Shown piece after piece: positions 8,346 through 17,074 of a DNA stretch of 64,000 bases. A program made the translations under genes and the position numbers. The first letter of the stretch is position 1. Each line of letters starts with the position of its first letter. The notes below the pieces were generated by a model. It saw only the letters and a list, made by a program, of their open reading frames with translations. It was not told the DNA's origin and ran no database searches. Source of the stretch: Bacillus sp. KH172YL63 (lineage in GTDB: Bacteria > Bacillota > Bacilli > Bacillales > Bacillaceae_B); contig NZ_AP022842.1 in NCBI RefSeq assembly GCF_011398925.1, positions 4,187,701 to 4,251,700 of the forward strand, in the 5' to 3' direction.

Positions 8346-9763
8346 CGCACTCTGGAAAGCGATATCCTCCTGCTTATATACTTGTAGAACTGGTTACCAC
8401 AATAAAGAACCTTGCTGGACTCTACCTGCTCCTGTTCATCCTTAAGGCAAATTCAACCGCCGGATGGGTAATATGGGGAAGAAATGCATTGTTGGTCATA
8501 ACAGCGGGGGCAGTTCTCTTCATATTTATCAAATGGTTCTTCAACCGGTATGAATTGGGAACATCGTCCATCATCTTCACAGAGGGGGTATTTGTTAAGA
8601 AACAAAAAACAGTCCCGTGGCAGCGGATCCACAGCCACAGTTCCAATACGACCTTCGTCCATCGCTGGTTCAAATTGACTTCATTATCGATGGAAACAGG
8701 AACAAGCGGAGATAATGCCACTTATGAATTTCCTGTCATTACTGAAGACGAAAAGGCGCGCATCCTGGCTCACCTTGCTCAAAAACAGGACTTAACAGAA
8801 TTGAAAGAAGTGACAATGCCAAAAAGAAAGATACATTTTCAGACGACAAGGAAAGATCTGGTCAAAGCATCCTTCACTTCTCTCAGTTTCCTGGCAATCT
8901 TTCCACTATTGAGCGCCGTTTATTTCAACCTGGCTGATTTCTTTTCTGTTGAAAAGTCTGCACAAAGCGTATGGCACTATTTACTGGAACATATTTGGAT
9001 GATGGCAGTTTTATTTATCGCTGCCATGTCCCTTTCCGTTTTGATCGGCTTCGTGAAAACGTCCATCAAGTATGGAAACTATGTCATCAGTGACGACAAC
9101 GAACGGATTTATATTGAAAAAGGGATCGGGAATGAGGTACGCTTCTCCATTCCGAAAAATAAAGTACAGGCTGTCAAAGTGGAACAATCCATTATTAAAA
9201 GGGTGCTGGGACTCGTTTCGATCAAATTGATCAGTGCCGGCTCTACTGGAGAGGAAGTCAGTTCGTTCTATCCATTCATGCCGAAAAAAGAAGCGTATAA
9301 CATGCTTCATACCATACTTCCCCAGTACCCGATCAAAGAAGAGATGATCCGCTTCCCACTAAAAGTTCTGTGGCTAAAGCTGATGCAACCCTATTATCTT
9401 ACGATTGCAGCTACTGCCTGCCTATGGATGTTCAAATTGGAATGGATGTGGATGGGCGTACTGATTTTCGTCCTCTCCATTGTCCTAAGATTCCTTGATT
9501 ACTGGTTTACCAGTTATTCACGTCACGGTTTGACCGTCCAAATCCGGAAGGGCGGGTGGCTGAATGAAACCTTCATCACCCACCGGACCCGCATCCAGCA
9601 AATGACCGTGAAGCATTCATGGCTGCAGCGGAAGTTTGGTGTAGCAACCATCACGTTCTCGAACCGGGCAAACCCTGATCATGAAAGTCTGTTACACGGT
9701 GTGTCTAATCATGAAGCCTCTGAGCTTTACAACTGGTACCACAAAAAATCCGCCTCCCATTGA
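8342..9763 (+). CDS. ydbT: YdbT-like multi-PH-domain membrane protein
   Basis: The 473-residue product has repeated blocks of paired membrane helices followed by bPH2 domains; three such blocks can be traced, each PH segment ending near a conserved Arg/Ile-Gln pattern (for example RIQQMTVKHSWLQRKFG). It overlaps ydbS by 4 bp and is clearly cotranscribed with it. YdbS and YdbT are thought to form a membrane complex involved in envelope defence. The stop codon lies in the loop of the terminator hairpin. Confidence 0.82.
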   Translation: MTHSGKRYPPAYILVELVTTIKNLAGLYLLLFILKANSTAGWVIWGRNALLVITAGAVLFIFIKWFFNRYELGTSSIIFTEGVFVKKQKTVPWQRIHSHSSNTTFVHRWFKLTSLSMETGTSGDNATYEFPVITEDEKARILAHLAQKQDLTELKEVTMPKRKIHFQTTRKDLVKASFTSLSFLAIFPLLSAVYFNLADFFSVEKSAQSVWHYLLEHIWMMAVLFIAAMSLSVLIGFVKTSIKYGNYVISDDNERIYIEKGIGNEVRFSIPKNKVQAVKVEQSIIKRVLGLVSIKLISAGSTGEEVSSFYPFMPKKEAYNMLHTILPQYPIKEEMIRFPLKVLWLKLMQPYYLTIAATACLWMFKLEWMWMGVLIFVLSIVLRFLDYWFTSYSRHGLTVQIRKGGWLNETFITHRTRIQQMTVKHSWLQRKFGVATITFSNRANPDHESLLHGVSNHEASELYNWYHKKSASH

Positions 9764-9776
9764 GACGGATTTTTTT
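9743..9776 (+). terminator. Rho-independent terminator of ydbST
   Basis: AAAAAATCCGcCTC and GAGaCGGATTTTTT form a stem that overlaps the ydbT stop codon and ends in a T-run. Confidence 0.75.
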
Positions 9777-9943
9777 CATTCACTCCCGCTTCAAACCCTC
9801 CCCGCCATACTAGTCCTCATCATGAATCAACGCACACCTCTGATAGACTACTTAGTAGTAAAGATAAACTACTCCCCCCTGTTCTTTTTCTCCCTCCGCA
9901 AAATATACATAGAAAGACAAGCCTGCCGTAAGGAGGAGAAAAA

Positions 9944-11416
9944 ATGAACCGTTTCGAAAGCCACCTGAAAAAGAACCTGCTCCACGTCCATAAAAATCTC
10001 TATCTAGCAAAAGATGACGAACACTATTATGAAAAAATTCTCCGCTATCATGATCCTTCTTCTCCGGAAGCCCATTATCACCTTGGACTGAAATGGGAGC
10101 AAAAAGGGGCATGGATGAAAGCTTATAAGCACTATCAGCAAGCGGCAACCGTCCACTCTCCCTATTATTTCAAAGCAAAAAAAGCAAGCAGGCTCCTTGA
10201 GGAACAATTCCTAAGGAACCAGTCAGAAGACACGGGACAAACGATCAAAAGGACACTGCCTGTGTATGTCAAAGTGCTGGTGTTCGCCCTTCTGTTCATC
10301 AATGTCTGTTTACTGGCCTTATTCTTGTTCTATCCGCCGCTGAACACGACCATTTCATCTACTATAAAGAAATGGAATACCGGTGCAGACATCGTGTATG
10401 AAGCGGAAGATCTTCCTTACGTCATCTATTTCCCTATCGACACCCCAAGGGAAGAGATTGAAGCAGCGTTACACGATCAGGTGATTCAATTGGGCAGCAC
10501 GGCGAAAAACAAAAATATTCTGCTGTACGGAGTTGTGACGACTGATGATTATCTGAACTTCCAGACGCTCCCTTTAAAGAACGACTCCCTGATCGACAGC
10601 TCCTTCGTTCGGGCAGAATATAACTCTACGCTGAACGATCCCGTCAAAATCCGCTTTCTCCAACAGGGCGCAAATTCAGAGGGCGCTGCGCTGCAATATA
10701 TCGGTGTCAATATCGTCCGCACCGCCCTTCAGTCTTATATAGAAGACAAGGGCGCACCCCCTGAACATATCGGGCAGCTCGCATCAGACTACCCCGATAA
10801 TTATTTGAGCTATATCCCTATTGAAGTCATCACCGGAACCAATTCGGTTACTGACCTGTTCACAGGCCAGGGGGGATGGGTATACAATCCGCATGCGTCT
10901 CAGATCGCAGACATGTTTTACCCGAACGCCCCGGCCAATCCCCTTCACCCCTCACCTGTACCCTTCAGCCCCATCACAATCACGATAGACAAATCTGCCT
11001 TTTCCCTTATTGTCTCGAGTCCCCCTTACATTCTTTCAGCTGGCAAAATCGGGACAGGCAAGAACGATTCCACCCCGGAAGGCTCTTTCCCCGTATTAAA
11101 CCGGGTATTGGAGCCAAAAGGAGAACATCCGGGCATGTTCGGGACAGCAGCACTCGGCATGGGGGAAATCGCGATCCACGGGACATCCGATGAACAATCC
11201 ATACAAAATACGAAATCCCACGGCTGCATTCGCATGACTAATCCAGACATCCAGGTGATATTCGATTTTGTTCCCAAAGGGACAATGGTGACGATTCACA
11301 ATCAGACCCCTGATAAACAGATGGACACGCTGACAAATCACCTTCATCAACTTGTACCCGGTGACAACCGAATGAACAAACAGACGTCTGATTTGGTTTT
11401 TGACTGGGCAGGGTGA
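9944..11416 (+). CDS. Membrane-anchored L,D-transpeptidase with TPR-like N-terminus
   Basis: This 490-residue protein would cross-link or remodel peptidoglycan. The N-terminal about 95 residues are cytoplasmic and TPR-like (paired helices rich in Tyr/His). One membrane helix follows (about 106-128), then an extracellular part ending in a YkuD domain with the catalytic HG...SHGCIRM motif (HG at 412, Cys near 428). The usual B. subtilis YkuD is far shorter and carries LysM instead. AAGGAGGAGA lies upstream of ATG 9944, and the gene is monocistronic with a strong terminator. The TPR segment suggests an intracellular partner, as in YciB/ErfK-like anchored enzymes; the partner is unknown. Confidence 0.85.
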   Translation: MNRFESHLKKNLLHVHKNLYLAKDDEHYYEKILRYHDPSSPEAHYHLGLKWEQKGAWMKAYKHYQQAATVHSPYYFKAKKASRLLEEQFLRNQSEDTGQTIKRTLPVYVKVLVFALLFINVCLLALFLFYPPLNTTISSTIKKWNTGADIVYEAEDLPYVIYFPIDTPREEIEAALHDQVIQLGSTAKNKNILLYGVVTTDDYLNFQTLPLKNDSLIDSSFVRAEYNSTLNDPVKIRFLQQGANSEGAALQYIGVNIVRTALQSYIEDKGAPPEHIGQLASDYPDNYLSYIPIEVITGTNSVTDLFTGQGGWVYNPHASQIADMFYPNAPANPLHPSPVPFSPITITIDKSAFSLIVSSPPYILSAGKIGTGKNDSTPEGSFPVLNRVLEPKGEHPGMFGTAALGMGEIAIHGTSDEQSIQNTKSHGCIRMTNPDIQVIFDFVPKGTMVTIHNQTPDKQMDTLTNHLHQLVPGDNRMNKQTSDLVFDWAG

Positions 11417-11446
11417 GAGAGAAGAGCGGGCCGCTCTTCTCTCTTC
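11416..11446 (+). terminator. Strong terminator hairpin after the L,D-transpeptidase gene
   Basis: A near-perfect palindrome (GAGAGAAGAGCGG / CCGCTCTTCTCTC) starts at the stop codon and ends in a short T-rich tail. Confidence 0.75.
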
Positions 11447-11537
11447 TTAGGGATTCAGCCCTCTCTCTACCAAAAACACAGGCACAATCATAAAAATTCC
11501 ATATACTAGATTATCTCATGGGAAAGGAGGAGCCATC

Positions 11538-12302
11538 ATGAAGGATCAAAACGGTCTGGCTGGACCGGTTGTGATAGGGGGAGTTGGGGGAAGCGGCACG
11601 CGAGTAGTGACTGAAATTGTAAAGCAACTCGGCTACTTTATGGGTGACGATACGAACTTTGCCAACGACAATATTTTGTTTGCACACTATTTTTTCAAAC
11701 AGGAATGGTATAAAGAATTTGCCAGAATCGAAGAAGCATCATTCTATCAATCATTGATAGAGTTCGAAGACGCCGAAATGAAGTCGGTGGCTGACGCTTC
11801 AGAAAGCTATATCGGCTGGGGATGGAAGAACCCCCCCACTCATATTTATCTCGATTATTTAAGTCATCATTTTCCTCATTTAAAGTATATTCTCGTCATC
11901 CGGAACGGGCTTGATATGGCTTATAGTGCTAACCAGAACCAGCTTCATCACTTAGGGAGTTTCTTTTCTGTTTCATTGCCCGATGACGAATCGCTTCATC
12001 CAAAAGCAAGTCTGGAATACTGGATAAAAGCGAATGAACGGGCCATCCAAATAGGCAGGTCACTCCTTGGCAAAAGATTCTATATCCTGCGCTATGAGGA
12101 ACTTTGTGAAAATCCGGAGAAAGAGATCACCAAGCTCATCAAATTCCTCGGGACAAGCCATAGGAAAGATTCGATCGCTGAACTTGCTTCCTTGATCTCG
12201 ACCCCTGAAACCATCGGCAGATATAAGCAGCAGGATTTAAGTATCTTCTCTAAAAAAGACCTGACAGCTGTCCGTCGATTAGGATTTAAAGTTGAGCAAT
12301 AA
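11538..12302 (+). CDS. Sulfotransferase family protein
   Basis: This 254-residue protein starts with GGVGGSGTR (about residues 14-22), the P-loop that binds the 5'-phosphosulfate of PAPS in sulfotransferases. A second motif, YILVIRNGLDMAYS (about 116-129), matches the 3'-phosphate-binding element. It is therefore a probable PAPS-dependent sulfotransferase of the Sulfotransfer_3 type; acceptor unknown. AAAGGAGGAG precedes ATG 11538. It is monocistronic, ends in its own terminator, and has no neighbouring sulfur-assimilation or glycan genes that would indicate its acceptor. Confidence 0.8.
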   Translation: MKDQNGLAGPVVIGGVGGSGTRVVTEIVKQLGYFMGDDTNFANDNILFAHYFFKQEWYKEFARIEEASFYQSLIEFEDAEMKSVADASESYIGWGWKNPPTHIYLDYLSHHFPHLKYILVIRNGLDMAYSANQNQLHHLGSFFSVSLPDDESLHPKASLEYWIKANERAIQIGRSLLGKRFYILRYEELCENPEKEITKLIKFLGTSHRKDSIAELASLISTPETIGRYKQQDLSIFSKKDLTAVRRLGFKVEQ

Positions 12303-12329
12303 GCAACACAGTCTTACAGCTGTTATCTA

Positions 12330-12365
12330 CAGGACAAGGCAGGTTCTTGTCCTGTATTTGTTTTG
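12330..12365 (+). terminator. Terminator after the sulfotransferase gene
   Basis: ACAGGACAAG and CTTGTCCTGT form a 10-bp stem followed by ATTTGTTTT. Confidence 0.75.
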
Positions 12366-12461
12366 ACTGTTAACTGTACTCCGAAAAAATATTTTATGGT
12401 ATGATGAATGAATTGTTTACCTATATTCCATATGTCTATTCATCATAGAAAAGAGGTACTT

Positions 12462-13658
12462 ATGCAGGAGACAGTCTTAACGAAGCAACATTGGTTTCTG
12501 ATTTCTACACTTTCATTATTAACGTTTGTGCTCGGTACAAGCGAATTTGTCATCGTGGGGATCTTAACGGAGATCTCTTCCGGCCTTCATATCACGAATG
12601 CGAAAGCAGGTACGCTTGTTTCTGCCTTTGCGATCACGTTTGCCGTCGCGACTCCTGTTGTGATGTCTGCAACGAGCCACTTTCCGAAGCGGAAATGGAT
12701 GCTGTATCTGATTGGCGCATTCATTGTGCTGAACGGTCTGTGCGTAATCACGACGAGCTACGTGCTCCTCCTCACATTCCGGATGATGACCGCCGTTGTC
12801 ACAGGCGTACTGATTTCATTGGCCATGACGATTGCAAGTGAAGCCATCCCGGTTACTAAAAGGGGGATTGCGATTTCATTCGTCTTCGGCGGCTTCACCC
12901 TTGCCAACGTGGTCGGGGTGCCGATCGGAACGGTCATTGCTGAATGGTATGACTGGCATGCCACGTTCATATTGACGACAATCCTTGGTGTGGTGGCGTT
13001 TCTCGCATCGTACATGAATCTGCCGGTGAAACTCAGTCAATTCCGAAGTTCCATGCGTGATCAGTTTTCTCTGCTTACACACCCGCGGATTCTGATGGCC
13101 TTTTTCATACCGTCCTTGGGATTCGGAGCGACTTATGCCGTATTCACCTATCTCGTCCCGATTCTCAACATGATGGAAGCACCAAGCAACTCGATCAGCT
13201 TGATCCTGTTTGCCTACGGATTCATTTCCATCTTCAGCAATATCCTGGCCGGAAAGATCGCCAGCCACAATCCCATCGGACGGCTGCGGTTCGTTTTCCT
13301 TATCCAGGCTTTCGTCCTCTTTGGTTTATACTGGACGACCGGTCACTTCATCATCGGCTTGATTAACATCGGCCTGATGTCCCTGATGGCCATCCTGCTT
13401 ACCACATCGACCCAGCTGTATTTGATTGACCTTGCAGGAGTGTATCAGCCGAAAGCGACAGGACTCGCAGCTTCGCTCATGCCGGTTGCAAGCAATGTGG
13501 GGATTGCCCTCGGCTCTGCCCTCGGAGGCATCGTCTATCATCAGGGACCACTGATGAACGTCACGCTTGTCGGCGGAGTCGTCGCGATTTGTGCAAGCCT
13601 GTTGACCTTCATGAGCCACCGGTTGGACCGGAAGCATGAAAACCTGAAAGATGCATAA
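12462..13658 (+). CDS. MFS drug-efflux-type transporter (DHA1 family)
   Basis: The 398-residue product has about 12 hydrophobic helices. The opening GTSEFVIVGIL is characteristic of the AraJ/YdhP/NepI branch of DHA1 major facilitator proteins, which export sugars, nucleosides or drugs. ATG 12462 is preceded by AGAGGTACTT; the longer reading from 12408 lacks a ribosome site. The gene is alone and ends at a bidirectional terminator. Substrate cannot be inferred. Confidence 0.82.
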   Translation: MQETVLTKQHWFLISTLSLLTFVLGTSEFVIVGILTEISSGLHITNAKAGTLVSAFAITFAVATPVVMSATSHFPKRKWMLYLIGAFIVLNGLCVITTSYVLLLTFRMMTAVVTGVLISLAMTIASEAIPVTKRGIAISFVFGGFTLANVVGVPIGTVIAEWYDWHATFILTTILGVVAFLASYMNLPVKLSQFRSSMRDQFSLLTHPRILMAFFIPSLGFGATYAVFTYLVPILNMMEAPSNSISLILFAYGFISIFSNILAGKIASHNPIGRLRFVFLIQAFVLFGLYWTTGHFIIGLINIGLMSLMAILLTTSTQLYLIDLAGVYQPKATGLAASLMPVASNVGIALGSALGGIVYHQGPLMNVTLVGGVVAICASLLTFMSHRLDRKHENLKDA

Positions 13659-13660
13659 TG

Positions 13661-13706
13661 AAAAAGAGGCTCAAAGGACCGGATTCGGTTCTTTGAGCCT
13701 CTTTTA
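13661..13706. terminator. Bidirectional terminator
   Basis: AAAAGAGGCTCAAAG and CTTTGAGCCTCTTTT form a long stem with A and T tracts on both sides, between the convergent MFS and YiaA-like genes. Confidence 0.85.
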
Positions 13707-13752
13707 TTCATGATCCATGTATGGCACTGCACACAGCACCTCTGTACTAATC

Positions 13753-14223
13753 TCAATCACGGTCCCTTGCCACCTGCGTATCCCGGATGTTTTTCTGGAT
13801 GGTGATCGCCGCAAAAAGGCTCAGAACAAATGACATGGCATAAAAGCCTTTTTCACTCAGTATGATACTGCCGGCATTATAAAGGCCTATTGCCATCAGG
13901 GAAATGGCTACGATGACAGCGAACCAGCTGAGCCCATAATAGATGCCAGACACCGGAATGTCCTCTTCCTTGTCCCTGACCGCCTTTTGCAGAGACACGG
14001 CAGCGTATAAACCGAATACGAGGACAGCGAAATAATAGCCCTTTTCATTCAGCTCCATCCCAGCATTGAACAGGCCGATCAAATAAGCGGAAACACCCAC
14101 TACAAGTGCTGCCCAGCTCGCCCCTTTAAACGCGCCGGTCGGTTCCCCTTCTTTTCTTTCAACTTTGACTTTAGGTCTCTTTCCATCCTCTTTTACCAAT
14201 GGGCTTTCATTCCATTCAGACAT
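13753..14223 (-). CDS. YiaA/YiaB-family inner membrane protein
   Basis: This 156-residue protein has a charged N-terminal tail of about 32 residues followed by two copies of a two-helix unit (about 33-83 and 93-148). Each carries the repeated pattern 'GL(F/Y)NAG...EKG(Y/F)Y' seen in YiaA/YiaB proteins. The internal duplication is obvious from GLFNAGMELNEKGYYF against GLYNAGSIILSEKGFYAM. Function of the family is unknown. It is a single gene with AGGGGAGCGG as likely ribosome site. Confidence 0.82.
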   Translation of the reverse strand: MSEWNESPLVKEDGKRPKVKVERKEGEPTGAFKGASWAALVVGVSAYLIGLFNAGMELNEKGYYFAVLVFGLYAAVSLQKAVRDKEEDIPVSGIYYGLSWFAVIVAISLMAIGLYNAGSIILSEKGFYAMSFVLSLFAAITIQKNIRDTQVARDRD

Positions 14224-14546
14224 TGACCGCTCCCCTTTTTCTCAATATGTCTACTCCACATTCATTATAGCAATTTTTTACAGCCGCCGGATATTTAATT
14301 GGATTATTTTTCTATATCGTGATGATACCTAGACCTTTATTAAACAAATCATGTCCCCTTATCGCGTTTCCAGAATTTTTATGGCGTTCTCCTGAAACAA
14401 GGCGTGTCGTTCTCTTGCACTTTTCCGTTAATACCATTAAAGTATATACTGGTTGATTTTTAGCCTGTTTGGTAAAGGATAAGACTGACACATACTTTTA
14501 TACTTCGGGAAAAGGGTTTCCCATAAGGAAAGGGTTTTAATATATT
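14224..14546. other. Intergenic region between yiaA-like and dus genes
   Basis: No gene or clear repeat is seen. A -10-like TATACT lies at 14445-14450 ahead of dus without a convincing -35. The interval probably carries divergent promoters for the two flanking genes. Confidence 0.5.
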
Positions 14547-15539
14547 ATGAAAAATAATTTTTGGCATGAGTTGCCTCGGCCATTTTTTGTACTGGCACCG
14601 ATGGAAGCCGTGACCGATGTCGTTTTTCGTCATGTTGTAAGTGAAGCGGCTCGACCTGACGTGTTTTTCACAGAGTTTACGAATACAGAAAGCTACTGCC
14701 ATCCGAAAGGAAAGGACAGCGTCCGGGGACGTCTGACGTTCACGGAGGATGAACAGCCGATCGTTGCCCATATTTGGGGTGACAAGCCTGAATACTTCCG
14801 TCAAATGAGTATCGGGATGGCTGAAATGGGCTTCAAGGGAATTGACATTAACATGGGGTGCCCTGTGCACAATGTGGCAGCAAACGGAAAGGGATCCGGT
14901 TTGATCCGACGCCCTGACGTCGCAGCGGAACTGATCCAGGCTGCAAAAGCCGGCGGACTTCCGGTCAGCGTGAAGACCCGCTTAGGATATACAAAAGTGG
15001 AGGAATGGCACGACTGGCTGAAGCATTTGCTGGAGCAGGATATCGTGAACCTCTCCATCCATCTGCGTACGAAGAAAGAAATGAGCGACGTGGACGCCCA
15101 CTGGGAACTGATTCCTGAAATCAAGAAGCTTCGGGATGAGATCGCCCCTCATACCCTCCTGACGATCAACGGGGATATTCCTGACCGGGAGAAGGGTCTT
15201 GAGCTCGCCGAGAAATACGGGATCGACGGCATCATGATCGGACGGGGAATTTTCCATAATCCGTTCGCATTCGAGAAAGAGAAGAAGGAACATTCAAGCC
15301 GTGAATTGCTTGACCTTCTCAGACTACAGCTCGACCTTCATGATAAGTATTCCACCGAGCTTGAGCCGCGGGCATTCAAACCGCTTCGCCGCTTCTTCAA
15401 GATTTACGTGCGCGGATTCCGAGGAGCGAGTGAATTGAGAAACCGACTGATGGAATCAGAATCGACAGACGAAGTAAGGGCATTGCTTGATGAATATACG
15501 AAGGGTGTAGAGGAAGAAGAAGGATTTTCTATCATCTAA
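14547..15539 (+). CDS. dus: tRNA-dihydrouridine synthase
   Basis: This 330-residue flavoprotein reduces uridines in tRNA D-loops. Family marks are APMEAVTD near the start (about residues 14-21), DINMGCPV with the catalytic Cys near residue 107, the FMN-binding region SVKTRLGY (about 139-146) and [11 protein letters not shown] near 230. The ribosome site AAGGAAAGGG lies about 11 bases upstream of ATG 14547. It is a single gene ending in a strong terminator. The exact paralogue (Dus1 or Dus2 type) cannot be fixed from sequence reading alone. Confidence 0.9.
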   Translation: MKNNFWHELPRPFFVLAPMEAVTDVVFRHVVSEAARPDVFFTEFTNTESYCHPKGKDSVRGRLTFTEDEQPIVAHIWGDKPEYFRQMSIGMAEMGFKGIDINMGCPVHNVAANGKGSGLIRRPDVAAELIQAAKAGGLPVSVKTRLGYTKVEEWHDWLKHLLEQDIVNLSIHLRTKKEMSDVDAHWELIPEIKKLRDEIAPHTLLTINGDIPDREKGLELAEKYGIDGIMIGRGIFHNPFAFEKEKKEHSSRELLDLLRLQLDLHDKYSTELEPRAFKPLRRFFKIYVRGFRGASELRNRLMESESTDEVRALLDEYTKGVEEEEGFSII

Positions 15540-15545
15540 CACCTG

Positions 15546-15583
15546 CAAAAAGAGGAGAACCACTACGGTTCTTCTCTTTTTTT
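15546..15583 (+). terminator. Terminator after dus
   Basis: AAAAAGAGGAGAACC and GGTTCTTCTCTTTTTTT form a stem with a T-run. Confidence 0.8.
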
Positions 15584-15619
15584 GTGGGAAAATCCCAGCT
15601 TTTCATCAATGTTACTTAT

Positions 15620-15637
15620 TTGTTCAATATTTCACAA
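15620..15637. promoter_or_regulatory. Rex-like operator upstream of the alcohol dehydrogenase
   Basis: TTGTTCAATATTTCACAA matches the Rex consensus TTGTGAAATATTTCACAA at 16 of 18 positions, with the right half intact. It sits just upstream of a -10-like TATGAT (15659-15664), where bound Rex would block the promoter. Rex is the NADH/NAD+-sensing repressor that controls fermentation genes in Firmicutes. Confidence 0.7.
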
Positions 15638-15763
15638 ACTTTTTAGGATAAACGGTGCTATGATGAAAATGTAATGATGATCACTTACATTTGGCACAAA
15701 GAATGGCACCTGAAAAAACTCTTTTCAAAACTCAAACTTTTAATCAAAAGGAGACATCTCATT

Positions 15764-16783
15764 ATGAAAGCTGTAGTTGTAAATCCTAATGCGAAATCAA
15801 ACATTGAAGTGATTGAAAAAGAATTAAGACCATTGAAATCAGGGGAAGCGCTTGTTGATGTAGAATACTGCGGCGTGTGTCATACGGATCTTCACGTTGC
15901 AGCCGGTGACTTCGGGAATGTTGAAGGCCGCATCTTAGGACATGAAGGGATCGGCATCGTGTCTCAGGTGGCCGATGATGTAACGAGCTTAAAGGTCGGC
16001 GACCGTGTCAGCATCGCCTGGATGTTCCACGCCTGCGGCAGATGTGAATATTGCACAACCGGACGTGAAACGTTCTGCCGAAATGTACAGAATGCAGGTT
16101 ACAGTGTCGACGGAGGCATGGCCGAACAATGTATCGTGACCGCTGACTATGCTGTGAAAGTGCCAGAAGGACTGGATCCCGCCCAAGCAAGCAGTATCAC
16201 TTGCGCAGGCCTCACAACCTATAAAGCGATCAAGGTCGCTGATATCAAAGCCGGGCAATGGATCGCCATTTACGGCTGCGGCGGACTTGGTAACCTTGCC
16301 ATCCAATACGCCAAGCACGTCTTCAACGCAAAGGTCATCGCCGTTGACATCAATGATGACAAACTGGCACTGGCAAAAGAAATAGGGGCAGATATGACCA
16401 TCAATCCACTCACACAGGGGGATGCAGGAACTGTCATTCAAGAACAATTGAACGGAGCTCATGCAGCCGTTGTAACCGCCGTATCTAAAACAGCATTCAA
16501 TTCTGCGGTCAACGCAGTCCGGGCATGCGGGAAAGTCGTAGCCGTCGGATTGCCGTCTGATACGATGGATCTGAACATCCCCCGCCTTGTCCTTGACGGC
16601 ATTGAAGTCGTCGGCTCTTTAGTCGGTACCCGCATGGATCTTGAAGAAGCATTCCAATTCGGGGCGGAAGGCAAAGTCGTCCCTGTCGTTCAAACCCGCT
16701 GCCTCCACGAAGTGCAGGATGTGTTCGACGAGATGGAAAAAGGGAAGATTCAAGGCCGCATGGTGATTGATTTTAATAAATAA
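15764..16783 (+). CDS. adhP: Zinc-dependent alcohol dehydrogenase
   Basis: This 339-residue medium-chain dehydrogenase oxidises primary alcohols or reduces aldehydes with NAD(H). The catalytic-zinc ligands are in CGVCHTDLH (about residues 37-45) and GHEGIGIV (about 60). The structural-zinc cysteines lie in [15 protein letters not shown] (about 91-105), and the Rossmann motif is GCGGLGNLA (about 171). Length equals the AdhP/ADH-T type. AAAAGGAG precedes ATG 15764; the in-frame extension to 15674 is not supported. A Rex-like site and -10 lie upstream, so induction under reducing or oxygen-limited conditions is expected. Confidence 0.9.
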   Translation: MKAVVVNPNAKSNIEVIEKELRPLKSGEALVDVEYCGVCHTDLHVAAGDFGNVEGRILGHEGIGIVSQVADDVTSLKVGDRVSIAWMFHACGRCEYCTTGRETFCRNVQNAGYSVDGGMAEQCIVTADYAVKVPEGLDPAQASSITCAGLTTYKAIKVADIKAGQWIAIYGCGGLGNLAIQYAKHVFNAKVIAVDINDDKLALAKEIGADMTINPLTQGDAGTVIQEQLNGAHAAVVTAVSKTAFNSAVNAVRACGKVVAVGLPSDTMDLNIPRLVLDGIEVVGSLVGTRMDLEEAFQFGAEGKVVPVVQTRCLHEVQDVFDEMEKGKIQGRMVIDFNK

Positions 16784-16802
16784 ACAGATATAGACGTTGG
16801 AT

Positions 16803-16848
16803 AATGTAGTCCCGGACTCTTGAGAACCATCAGGATCCGGGACTACAT
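16803..16848 (+). terminator. Hairpin after adhP
   Basis: A 14-bp perfect stem (AATGTAGTCCCGGA / TCCGGGACTACATT) follows the stop; the T-tail is weak (CGTTT). Confidence 0.6.
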
Positions 16849-17074
16849 TCGTTTACCCCCATACACCCTTCAGACCTTTTCCATCAACGCCTCACTACCT
16901 TTCTATTTTTAAAAATCCTCTCATCAAATATAGAAAAATAACCCAAATGGATATACAATGGAACAATACGCTTTCCTGTACTAAAGAATCTTCTTTTTTC
17001 TCTGTGAATTCAATCCTTGCTATAATAATTGAGTCAACGGACCTTTAGCAATCAAACAACATTTGAGGTGAAAT

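Noticed and set aside
9011..9310. Antisense reading frames inside ydbT and other long genes
   Set aside because: Such frames occur opposite many well-identified genes here, have no ribosome sites and give low-complexity or unrecognisable products; they are by-products of codon bias.
12408..12461. Upstream extension of the MFS gene
   Set aside because: No ribosome site at 12408; ATG 12462 has one and fits the family N-terminus.
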